Origin: Pseudonocardia autotrophica
Lineage (GTDB): Bacteria > Actinomycetota > Actinomycetes > Mycobacteriales > Pseudonocardiaceae
Assembly (NCBI RefSeq): GCF_000717175.1
Contig: NZ_JNYD01000019.1
Span: forward strand, 1-64,000
Direction of reading: 5' to 3'
DNA length: 64,000 nucleotides
A program made the translations under genes and the position numbers. Each line of letters begins with the position of its first letter. Positions within the stretch are counted from its first letter, which is position 1. The notes under the pieces were generated by a model that worked only from the letters and a program-made list of their open reading frames with translations, did not search any database and had not been told where the DNA came from. Shown here piece after piece: positions 16,972 through 24,572 of the stretch.

Positions 16972-18177
16972 TCAGGCCGTCACCGGCGCGAGCAGGTGGC
17001 CCATGCGTTCCCGCTTGGTGGACAGGTAGCGCAGGCTCTCCGCGGCCGGCTCCGGTTCCACGGGTAGCCGCCGCTGCACCCGGATCCCGTGCTCCTCGAG
17101 GCCGGTCACCTTCGCCGGGTTGTTCGTCATCAGCGCCACCTCGGCCACGCCGAGGTCGGCGAGGATCGCTGCGGCCGCGGCGTAGTCACGGGCGTCGACG
17201 GGCTGGCCCAGGGCGGTGTTGGCGTCGACGGTGTCCAGCCCGCGGTCCTGGAGCCGGTAGGCCTGCAGCTTCGGCCCCAGTCCGATCCCGCGACCCTCGT
17301 GGCCGCGCAGGTAGACGAGCACGCCGCGGCCCTCGGCGGCGATCCGGTCGAGGGCCGTGTGCAGCTGTGGCCCGCAGTCGCAGCGCCGCGACCCGAACAC
17401 GTCGCCGGTGAGACATTCGCTGTGCACCCGGCAGAGCACCGGGCCGGGCTGTCGCAGGTCACCGTGGACGAGGGCGACGTGCTCGACGCCGGCGGCCGGA
17501 TCGCGGAAGGAGACCGCGGTGAGCGACCCGGCGGACGTCGGGATCGGGGCGGCCCCGCCGCGCTCCACACCGCCGCGCTGTCCCAGCCTGGCGGCCAGCT
17601 CGCCGATGGTGATCACAGGCAGGCCGTGCCGCTCAGCGAAGGCGACCGCCTCCGCTCCGCGAAGCATGCCGAGCCGGTCAGGGGTGACGAGCTCGCAGAT
17701 CAACGCGACCGGTTCGACCCCGGCCAGGCGGCACAGGTCCACCCCGGCCTCGGTGTGCCCGCGCCGGGCGAGGACACCGCCCGCCCGTGCACGCAGCGGC
17801 ATGAGGTGGCCGGGGCGGGCCAGGTCTTCCGGCCGGGTCGCCGGGTCCGCCAGTGCGCGGCAGGTCGCCGCCCGGTCGGCCGCGCCGATGCCCGTCGTCG
17901 TCCCGCACCGCACGTCGACGCTGACGGTGAAGGCGGTGCCGTGCGGGTCCTCGTTGGCGGTGACCATCGGCGGCAGCTCGAGCGCGTCCACCCGCTCGGG
18001 GGCCAGCGCGGCGCAGAGGAACCCGGAGGTGTGTTCGAGGAAGAAGGCCACTGTGTCGGGGGTGGCGTGTTCCGCTGCCACGATCAGGTCGGCCTCGTTC
18101 TCCCGGTCCTCGTCGTCGAGGACCACGACGATCCGGCCCGCGCGGATCGCCTCCACCGCCTCGTCGAGCACGGTCAT
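16972..18177 (-). CDS. ribBA: Bifunctional DHBP synthase / GTP cyclohydrolase II
   Basis: A 401-aa fusion for the first steps of riboflavin synthesis. The N-terminal RibB domain (about 1-200) has DDEDRENEADLI and HTEAGVDLCRLAG. It makes 3,4-dihydroxy-2-butanone 4-phosphate from ribulose 5-phosphate. The C-terminal RibA domain (about 210-400) has CRVHSECLTGDVFGSRRCDC with the three zinc Cys, then YLRGHEGRGIGL, and opens GTP. The start ATG follows GGGAGG. It lies apart from a rib operon and next to flavin-dependent hydroxylase genes, so it may be an extra copy feeding flavin to them. No FMN-riboswitch consensus was recognised upstream. Confidence 0.93.
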   Translation of the reverse strand: MTVLDEAVEAIRAGRIVVVLDDEDRENEADLIVAAEHATPDTVAFFLEHTSGFLCAALAPERVDALELPPMVTANEDPHGTAFTVSVDVRCGTTTGIGAADRAATCRALADPATRPEDLARPGHLMPLRARAGGVLARRGHTEAGVDLCRLAGVEPVALICELVTPDRLGMLRGAEAVAFAERHGLPVITIGELAARLGQRGGVERGGAAPIPTSAGSLTAVSFRDPAAGVEHVALVHGDLRQPGPVLCRVHSECLTGDVFGSRRCDCGPQLHTALDRIAAEGRGVLVYLRGHEGRGIGLGPKLQAYRLQDRGLDTVDANTALGQPVDARDYAAAAAILADLGVAEVALMTNNPAKVTGLEEHGIRVQRRLPVEPEPAAESLRYLSTKRERMGHLLAPVTA

Positions 18178-18279
18178 GGCCGACCTCCCTGGTTCGTCGC
18201 TGAACGCCTGGACGGCCTGCAGTGAACAGCGACTGCGGGCGCCGGGGCTTGTACCCCGACCACAGGACCGCCGGGTCCT

Positions 18280-18351
18280 GTTGAACCCGGAGTCCGACGA
18301 CAGGTGACCGTGGTCAGCCGGGTTCAACGTCGCGCTGAGGACTTGAACCCG
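18280..18351 (+). promoter_or_regulatory. Operator cluster upstream of block B (inverted repeats with TTGAACCCG)
   Basis: GTTGAACCCGG (18280-18290) and its exact inverse CCGGGTTCAAC (18318-18328) are 38 bp apart. A third half-site, TTGAACCCG, is at 18343-18351. The cluster lies between ribBA and the flavin reductase gene, 102 bases before its ATG. The spacing of nearly four helical turns suggests cooperative binding, possibly looping, by a regulator not encoded next to it; PucR or an IclR/MarR-type protein are options. Confidence 0.55.
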
Positions 18352-18452
18352 CAGACCAAGCACGGCGGCCGCCGGGCCCTGTTCTCTCTGTCGCACCGGC
18401 AGCGGCGCCCGCCGCGACCCGGCTCGACGACGAGACGGACGGAGACCTCCAC

Positions 18453-18941
18453 ATGGTCGACCAGCAGAGGTTCAAGGACCTGATGAGCGCGGTCTGCGCG
18501 CCCGTCACCGTCGTCACCACCCTGACCGCGGACGGGCGGCCGCACGGCACGACCGTGTCCAGCTTCGCCTCGCTCTCGCTCGACCCACCGCTGGTGTCGC
18601 TGGCCCTCGACCACGGGTCGGCCCTGCTGGGCCACGTCCGGCACTCCGGACTGATCGGCGTGAACGTGCTGAGCGAGGCGCAGCAGGAGCTCGCCGCCGC
18701 ATTCGCCGGCCGCGGGCCCGACAAGTTCGACGGCCTCGCCTGGGTCGTTCGGGACGGGCTGCCCCACCTACCCGACTCCGCCGGCTGGTTGGCGGGGGTC
18801 GTCGAGCAGTACGTCCCGGCCGGCGACCACGACCTGCTGATCGTCCGCGTGCGGTCGGCGTCCTCGTCGCCGGCTTCCCCGCTGGTCTACGCCCGCCGCA
18901 CGTTCGGCACGCACTCCCGGCTCGCCGTGCTGGCGAGCTGA
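18453..18941 (+). CDS. Flavin reductase (reductase component of a two-component monooxygenase)
   Basis: A 162-aa FMN-binding split-barrel protein of the HpaC/HsaB type. It opens with FKDLMSAVCAPVTVVTTLTA, followed by GTTVSSFASLSLDPPLVSLA, the flavin-binding signature of the family, and has GDHDLLIVRV in the second half. It would reduce FMN or FAD with NAD(P)H and pass it to the hydroxylase encoded 40 bases downstream. As the only such gene in the window it may also serve the hydroxylase at 4452-5681. First gene of block B, behind the TTGAACCCG operator cluster; the RBS is GGAGACC. Confidence 0.88.
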   Translation: MVDQQRFKDLMSAVCAPVTVVTTLTADGRPHGTTVSSFASLSLDPPLVSLALDHGSALLGHVRHSGLIGVNVLSEAQQELAAAFAGRGPDKFDGLAWVVRDGLPHLPDSAGWLAGVVEQYVPAGDHDLLIVRVRSASSSPASPLVYARRTFGTHSRLAVLAS

Positions 18942-18981
18942 CCGACCACCCACCTGTCGCATCGTTCGAAGGAGAATGACG

Positions 18982-20196
18982 ATGAGCATCATCCTGGACC
19001 GTCCCGGCGCCACCGACGCCGATCGCGAGCTGCGCGCCGACCTCGTCGGCCGCGCCGCGAAGCTCGTCCCGCTGCTGGCCGGCAACGCGGGGCAGACCGA
19101 GGCCGACCGGCGCGTGGTGGAGGAGAACATCACCGCGATCGACGAGGCCGGGCTGCTGTCGATCATGCGGCCGACCCGCTTCGGCGGCCTGCAGACCGAC
19201 TTCCGCACCAAGCTGGAGGTCTCCCGCGAGCTCGCCCGCGGCTGCGGCTCGACCGCCTGGGTCACCACCCTGATGAACGTCTGCAGCTGGTTCACCGGGC
19301 TGTGGCCCGCCCAGGCGCAGCAGGACGTATGGGGCGCCGACCCGTCGGCCCGCGTCGCCGGGGTGCTGGCCCCGTCCGGGACCGCGCGTGAGGTCGACGG
19401 CGGGTTCGTCGTCAGCGGCAAGTGGGGCTGGGCCTCCGGGTCTGCGCACGCGCAGTGGGCGGTCGTCGGCATCCCGCTGCTCGACGCCGACGGTGGCCTG
19501 CGCGACCAGGGCATGATCCTGATTCCGATGTCCGACCTGACGATCGAGGACACCTGGTTCGTGGCGGGCATGCGCGGCACCGCGTCCAACACCCTCGTCG
19601 CCGACGAGGTCTTCGTCCCCGCCCACCGCTACCTCTCCGTCCCCGCCGCGATCCAGGGCCGGCCGGCGACCCCCTTCGCCGACGAGGCCCTCTACCACTC
19701 GGCGTTCGTGCCGGTCACCGCCCTCGTGCTGGCCGGCCCGCAGCTCGGGCTCGCCCAGGCCGCGCTCGACCTCGTGCTCGACAAGGCCCCGAAGCGGTCG
19801 ATCTCCTACACCTTCTACGACACCCAGGTGGGAGCCCCCACCGTGCAGCTGGCCGTGGCGAAGGCCGCGTCGCTCGTGGACTCCGCGCACCTGCACGCCT
19901 ACCGCGCGGCCGCCGAGATCGACGAGGCCGCCGCCCGCGGCGAGTACCCGCACTACGACGCCCGCGCCCGCATGCGCATGGACACCGGCGTCGCCGTCAC
20001 CTACGCCCGCGAGGCGATCCGGATCCTGGTCTCCGCCCACGGCGCGTCCAGCTTCGCCGAGTCCAGCCCACTGCAGCGGATCTGGCGCGACAGCGAGACC
20101 GCCAGCCGCCACGCCGTCGTCAACCCCGAGATCAGCACCGAGGTCTACGGCAAGTCGCTGCTCGGCATCCGCGGCGACGTCACCGCCCTCGTCTGA
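18982..20196 (+). CDS. Acyl-CoA-dehydrogenase-fold flavin-dependent monooxygenase (oxygenase component)
   Basis: A 404-aa HsaA-like hydroxylase paired with the reductase just upstream. Segments shared nearly word for word with the 4452-5681 protein include LEVSRELARGCGSTAWV, MSDLTIEDTWFVAGMRGT, KAPKRSISYTFYD and SAHGASSFAESSPLQRIWRD. I choose the ATG at 18982, eight bases after AAGGAG; the ATG at 18976 would be too close to it. With the downstream FAH-type hydrolase and extradiol dioxygenase it forms a compact hydroxylation and meta-cleavage operon. Substrate unknown; relatives act on phenols and on 3-hydroxy-9,10-seconandrostatrienedione. Confidence 0.88.
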   Translation: MSIILDRPGATDADRELRADLVGRAAKLVPLLAGNAGQTEADRRVVEENITAIDEAGLLSIMRPTRFGGLQTDFRTKLEVSRELARGCGSTAWVTTLMNVCSWFTGLWPAQAQQDVWGADPSARVAGVLAPSGTAREVDGGFVVSGKWGWASGSAHAQWAVVGIPLLDADGGLRDQGMILIPMSDLTIEDTWFVAGMRGTASNTLVADEVFVPAHRYLSVPAAIQGRPATPFADEALYHSAFVPVTALVLAGPQLGLAQAALDLVLDKAPKRSISYTFYDTQVGAPTVQLAVAKAASLVDSAHLHAYRAAAEIDEAAARGEYPHYDARARMRMDTGVAVTYAREAIRILVSAHGASSFAESSPLQRIWRDSETASRHAVVNPEISTEVYGKSLLGIRGDVTALV

Positions 20197-20226
20197 TCCC
20201 CCGGTCTCCACGAAACGAGCGACACC

Positions 20227-21096
20227 ATGCGATACGGCACCCTCTCCGGACGGCTCACGCTGTTCGTTCCCACCGGCGCGATCGACGTCGAGAAGGCCAG
20301 CGGCGGGCGGATCGGCGCCGACCCCCACGCCGCCTACGACGACTGGGACGCCTTCCGCGCCTGGGCCGCGCAGGCCGACCCCGCCGACGCCCACCCCTTC
20401 GACGAGGCCGACCTCGGCGCGCCCGTGCCGGCACCGGCCCAGGTCTTCGCGATCGGTCTCAACTACCGCGACCACGCCGCCGAGTCGAAGCTCGCGGCCC
20501 CCGACCGGTTCCCGCCCGTGTTCACCAAGTTCCGGACCGCGCTGTCCGGCCCGGTGACCACCGTCGCGCTGCCCGACGGCGGGAACACCGACTGGGAGGT
20601 CGAGCTCGTCGCGGTCATCGGGCGCCGCGCCGAGCGGGTGGCCGCGGCCGACGCCTGGGACCACGTGGCCGGGCTGACCGTCGGGCAGGACCTCTCCGAG
20701 CGGATCGGCCAGCTCGCCGGTCCGGCCCCGCAGTTCAGCCTCGGCAAGTCCTTCCCCGGCTTCGCTCCGACCGGCCCCTGGGTCGTCACCCTCGACGAGC
20801 TCCGCGACTCCGGCCTCGACCCGGACGACCTCGAGCTCAGCTGCGCGGTCGACGGCGAGACCGTCCAGCACGGCCGCACCCGCGACCTCCTGTTCGACGT
20901 GCCGGCCCTGATCGAGGGCCTGTCCGCGGTCACCCCGCTCCTGCCCGGCGACCTCCTGTTCACCGGCACCCCCGCCGGGGTCGGCGCCGGGCGCACGCCG
21001 CCGCGGTTCCTGCGCGCCGGCGAGGTGCTGACCAGCCAGATCGCCGGGATCGGCGAGCTCCGCCAGACCTTCACCAGCACACTCGAAGGAGAGTGA
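20227..21096 (+). CDS. Fumarylacetoacetate hydrolase-family protein
   Basis: A 289-aa FAH-fold protein like the one at 3577-4437. It has AIGLNYRDHAAES (75-87), the metal ligands of DWEVELV (E124, E126), GQDLSERI (D155) and LLFTGTPAGVGAG. The N-terminal region of about 70 residues is shorter than in true fumarylacetoacetases, as in acylpyruvases and HpaG-type enzymes. Placed between hydroxylase and dioxygenase genes, it probably processes the ring-cleavage product. The RBS is weak (ACGAG), so coupling to upstream translation is likely. Confidence 0.87.
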   Translation: MRYGTLSGRLTLFVPTGAIDVEKASGGRIGADPHAAYDDWDAFRAWAAQADPADAHPFDEADLGAPVPAPAQVFAIGLNYRDHAAESKLAAPDRFPPVFTKFRTALSGPVTTVALPDGGNTDWEVELVAVIGRRAERVAAADAWDHVAGLTVGQDLSERIGQLAGPAPQFSLGKSFPGFAPTGPWVVTLDELRDSGLDPDDLELSCAVDGETVQHGRTRDLLFDVPALIEGLSAVTPLLPGDLLFTGTPAGVGAGRTPPRFLRAGEVLTSQIAGIGELRQTFTSTLEGE

Positions 21097-21103
21097 GTAC
21101 GAG

Positions 21104-22042
21104 ATGGCCCTGCACCGCCTGGCGTCGGTCGTCGTCGGCGTCCCGAACCTCGACGAGACCGCCCGCTACTACACCGACTTCGGACTCCGCCCGCTCGGAG
21201 CGGACGACCCGACCGAGCGGCGCTTCGCCACCGCCGACGGCGGCGAACAGCTCCGCCTGGTCGAGACCCCGATCCGCCGGCTGATCGCGATCACCGTCGG
21301 CGCGGACCACCCCGACGACCTCGACCGCGCCGCCGCCGGCCTCGACCGCCTCGGGATCGCCGCCGAACGCCGGGCCGACCGGCTGATCAGCGAGGAATCG
21401 GCCAGCCGCGTCGCCGTCCACGTGGCGGTCACCCCGCGGATCACCCAGCCGACCGTCCCGCCCACCCCCTACAACGGGCCGGGCCGGATCGAGCGCGCTG
21501 GGACGCGGGCTCCCGGGATCCTGCGCACGGACCCGGTCCGCCCCCGCAAGCTCGGCCACGTCGTGCTCGGCACCACCGACGTCACGACCACAGAGCGCTT
21601 CTTCCTCGACGGCATCGGCTTCAAGCTCTCCGACCGCGTCGCCGGCGCGGGCGCCTTCATGCGCTGCTCCACCGACCACCACAACGTGTTGGCCCTCAAC
21701 GCCCCCGTCAGCTTCCTGCACCACACCTCGTGGCAGGTCGACGACATCGACGACGTCGGCCGCGGCGCCGCCGCCATGCTCGAGCAGGACCCCGACCGCC
21801 ACGTCTGGGGGCTGGGCCGCCACCACGCCGGCTCCAACTTCTTCTGGTACCTCAAGGACCCTGCCGGGAACTTCTCCGAGTACTACTCCGACATGGACTC
21901 CGTGGTCGACGACCAACTCTGGACCCCGGAGACGCTCGAGGGAGCGAAGGGCCTCTTCTCCTGGGGGCCGCCCCCGCCGCCGTCGTTCCTGCGTCCCGAT
22001 GACCTCGCCGAGCTCATGACGGGCGCACACCTTCCGGGATGA
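21104..22042 (+). CDS. Two-domain extradiol (type I) dioxygenase
   Basis: A 312-aa VOC protein with the two-repeat layout of 2,3-dihydroxybiphenyl 1,2-dioxygenase. The C-terminal catalytic module has the 2-His-1-carboxylate set: H152 in KLGHVVLG, H206/H207 in FLHHTSWQV, and E259 in DPAGNFSEYYSD. The N-terminal module (1-120) lacks such ligands, as expected. It would use Fe(II) and O2 to open a catechol next to its hydroxyls. The start follows GAAGGAGAGTGAGTACGAG. Last gene of block B; ends with TGA at 22040-22042. Confidence 0.87.
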   Translation: MALHRLASVVVGVPNLDETARYYTDFGLRPLGADDPTERRFATADGGEQLRLVETPIRRLIAITVGADHPDDLDRAAAGLDRLGIAAERRADRLISEESASRVAVHVAVTPRITQPTVPPTPYNGPGRIERAGTRAPGILRTDPVRPRKLGHVVLGTTDVTTTERFFLDGIGFKLSDRVAGAGAFMRCSTDHHNVLALNAPVSFLHHTSWQVDDIDDVGRGAAAMLEQDPDRHVWGLGRHHAGSNFFWYLKDPAGNFSEYYSDMDSVVDDQLWTPETLEGAKGLFSWGPPPPPSFLRPDDLAELMTGAHLPG

Positions 22043-22403
22043 CCGACCCCTCGCGTCGAGGTAGCTCGTCGCCGAAGGACGCCGCCGGTCGACGTTCTGG
22101 TCACCGCTTACCACCGATCACAACGCGAACAGCCGTCTCCACTGATGATCGACAGGCTCAGTTCATGCCTTGTGACCAGCATGAACGGCAGATCGGAGAG
22201 GTCCTGCCGTGCCACGCGACCCCCTCCAGCGGGGCGTCGCGCTGGTCCGGGTTGTCCAGGTCTCGCAGCGCATGACCGAACGTGTCGTCGACGGAACTGG
22301 TTCTCACGTAGGGCGCCGATACCGCGTCGGAAACCCGGGAAGTCGGGCGAGGATCACCGAGTCCGTGGAAGCGGGGGATGGTCCGACAGCACGTCGCCGT
22401 CCT
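22043..22403. other. Convergent intergenic region with an inverted repeat
   Basis: No gene is seen. GTTCATGC (22161-22168) and GCATGAAC (22179-22186) form a perfect 8-bp inverted repeat with a 10-base loop and no T-run, a possible weak terminator between the converging operons. A 31-base stretch from 22094 is about three-quarters identical to one starting at 509. Confidence 0.45.
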
Positions 22404-23744
22404 TCAGGTCCGCGCGGTGGACGAGCTGCCCAGCGTCGAGCTCTCGGTGTCCTCGCTCCCGAGGGTGTCTCGGGAGGTCTCGCGGGTGATCGCGACGAAC
22501 GCGAGGCCGACGAGGGCGGCGAAGATCAAGTAGAACGCGGGCGCCAACGTGTTGCCGGTCAACGTGACCAACGCGGTCGCGATCACCGAGACCAGGCCCG
22601 AGCCCAGCACTCCGCCGATGTTGAAGCCGATCGAGACGCCGGTGTAGCGAACGCGTGTCGGGAACAGCTCGGGGAGCAGGGTGTAGAGCACGCCCTGCTG
22701 CACGGCGAAGGGGATGTTCAGGATGATCGCCGCCACCATGGCCCAGACCAGGGAGCCCTGCTGCATCACCCAGTAACAGGGCACCGCCAGGACGATGAAC
22801 CCGAGCGCCGCCGCTGCCAGCACGGCTCGACGCCCGAACCGGTCGCTCAGCGCACCAGCCAACGGCACCAACCCGATCGGCAGCAGCACGATCAACACGA
22901 TCAACCACAGCGAACCCGTCAGCGGGTACCCGAGCACCGCTGAGAGGTGCACCAGGATGTACACCGAGGCGAGGCTGCCGGTCGTCAACGTGGCGTAGAC
23001 GATGCCGACGGTCCGCAGCACGGCGCTGCCGTGTTTGCGGAGAACCTCGGTCACGGGGGCCTTCACCGGCTCGGAGTCCTGAACCAGCTCCTTGAACACC
23101 GGCGAGTCCTCCACCCGCATCCGGTAGAGCACCGCGCCGAGAAGCAGAGGGCCGGCGATGAGGAACGGGATGCGCCAGCCCCACGAGGCGAGCTGCTCGG
23201 GAGTCGTGACCGCGGTGACGGTCCCGACAGCGGCCGCAGCACCCGCCAAGCCGAACGCGACACCGACGGACGTTGCCGAGCCGAACAGGCCGCGGCGTCG
23301 TGCCGGGGCGGACTCGGTCGCCAACGAGGCGGCCCCGCCGATCTCGCCGCCGGCAGAGATGCCCTGCACGATCCGCAGCACGGCGAGCAGGATCGGCGCG
23401 GCGACGCCGATGGTGGCGAAGGTCGGCAGGAGTCCCGTCAGCACGGTCGAGACGCCCATCAGGCTCACCGTCGCCATGAGCACGATGCGTCGGCCACGTC
23501 GATCACCGATCCGCCCGAAGATCACTCCACCGAGCGGGCGGGCCGCGAACCCGCCGGCGACGACGACCAGCGTGGACAAGACGCCGACGAGCCCGTCCTG
23601 GCTCGGGAAGAACAACGGCGCGAGGACGACGGCGAGGTAGCCGTAGATCGCGAAGTCGTAGTACTCGATGGCGGTACCGACGGCGGCGGCGATGCTCGCC
23701 CGCCGGCCGGTGCGGGCCGCCTCCTCGGGAGTGACCTGGGACAT
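22404..23744 (-). CDS. MFS metabolite:H+ symporter (MHS family)
   Basis: A 446-aa, 12-helix transporter of the ShiA/ProP/KgtP group. The signature IEYYDFAIYGYLAVV opens helix 1. ARPLGGVIFGRIGDRRGRR is the large family loop 2-3, and RIVQGISAGGEIGGAASL is the helix 4 motif with its buried Glu. Helix 7 onward begins at about residue 245. Relatives carry shikimate, dicarboxylates, betaines or aromatic acids with protons. It is the last gene of the minus operon that starts at 27128, 60 bases after the SDR, so it likely imports that operon's substrate. Confidence 0.88.
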   Translation of the reverse strand: MSQVTPEEAARTGRRASIAAAVGTAIEYYDFAIYGYLAVVLAPLFFPSQDGLVGVLSTLVVVAGGFAARPLGGVIFGRIGDRRGRRIVLMATVSLMGVSTVLTGLLPTFATIGVAAPILLAVLRIVQGISAGGEIGGAASLATESAPARRRGLFGSATSVGVAFGLAGAAAAVGTVTAVTTPEQLASWGWRIPFLIAGPLLLGAVLYRMRVEDSPVFKELVQDSEPVKAPVTEVLRKHGSAVLRTVGIVYATLTTGSLASVYILVHLSAVLGYPLTGSLWLIVLIVLLPIGLVPLAGALSDRFGRRAVLAAAALGFIVLAVPCYWVMQQGSLVWAMVAAIILNIPFAVQQGVLYTLLPELFPTRVRYTGVSIGFNIGGVLGSGLVSVIATALVTLTGNTLAPAFYLIFAALVGLAFVAITRETSRDTLGSEDTESSTLGSSSTART

Positions 23745-23804
23745 CGGCGCTCCTTCGCGCTGCGTCGACCCGGGCCGTGGCCCGTAGGTCGTGGATGGTG
23801 ACTG

Positions 23805-24572
23805 CTAGGTGGCGTGGTACCCGCCGTCGACAGGCACGGTGAGGCCGGTGATCCACGCGGCCTCGGCGGAGAGCAGGAACGCCACCACCCCGGCGACGTC
23901 CGCGGGCGTGGGCAGCCCGGGGATCGGTGTCTGGGAGGTGACCAGACGTTCCATCGCGCACGGGTCGGGCGCGTTCTGGATGTGCCGCTCCACCAGCGGT
24001 GTACGGACGGCGGTCGGGGCAACGGCATTGACCCGCACCCCGCGGGCCGCGTACTCGATGGCCGCGGAGCGGGTCAGCCCGACGATCCCGGCCTTCGAGA
24101 AGCTGTACGGCGCCATGTTGGGCTTGCCGGACAACCCGGACGAGGAGGCCATGTTCACCACGGCACCGCCCTCGCCCGCGACCATGGTCCGCAGGGTCGC
24201 GCGCAGCACGTGGAACGCGCCGTCGGCGTTGACCCGCATGACGGTCGACCAGATCGCGTCGGTCGTCTCGTGGACCGGCACCTGCGGGCCGACCACGCCG
24301 GCGTTGTTGACCAGGGCGTCGATCCGACCGTGCCGGGCGGCCACCGTGTCGATCACGGTGTCGACGGCGACTGCGTCGGTCACGTCGACCTCGTGCGCGG
24401 TGGCGTGGGGGAGCTCGTCGGCCAGCTCGGCCACGGCCCGCAGGTCGCGGTCGAGCAGTGCGACGGTGGCCCCCTCGACGGCCAGCCGCTCGGCCGCCGC
24501 GGCCCCGAGGCCGGAGCCGGCCCCGGTGACGACGGCGACGGAGCCCTCGAACCGGCGGGCCGCCGTCGTCAC
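23805..24572 (-). CDS. Short-chain dehydrogenase/reductase
   Basis: A 255-aa classical SDR. It has the cofactor motif VVTGAGSGLGAAAAERLA, D (not R) at the end of beta-2 (LLDRDL), which favours NAD, then LVNNAGVVG, MASSSGLSG with the catalytic Ser, and APYSFSKAG with Tyr-x3-Lys. The C-terminal ITGLTVPVDGGYHAT is standard. The GTG start at 24572 overlaps the TGA of the CoA ligase (GTGA). It probably oxidises a hydroxyl on the CoA-linked or free substrate of this operon. Confidence 0.88.
   Translation of the reverse strand: MTTAARRFEGSVAVVTGAGSGLGAAAAERLAVEGATVALLDRDLRAVAELADELPHATAHEVDVTDAVAVDTVIDTVAARHGRIDALVNNAGVVGPQVPVHETTDAIWSTVMRVNADGAFHVLRATLRTMVAGEGGAVVNMASSSGLSGKPNMAPYSFSKAGIVGLTRSAAIEYAARGVRVNAVAPTAVRTPLVERHIQNAPDPCAMERLVTSQTPIPGLPTPADVAGVVAFLLSAEAAWITGLTVPVDGGYHAT

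Noticed and set aside
18178..18279. FMN riboswitch before ribBA
   Set aside because: None of the conserved RFN-element blocks was recognised; a covariance search would settle it.
18514..20871. 785-codon open frame on the minus strand
   Set aside because: Shadow of the flavin reductase, hydroxylase and FAH genes; it gives Gly/Arg/Val-rich low-complexity sequence without a domain, an effect of high GC3.
22145..22489. 114-aa plus-strand frame
   Set aside because: It runs into the antisense of the MHS transporter, has no RBS and no domain.
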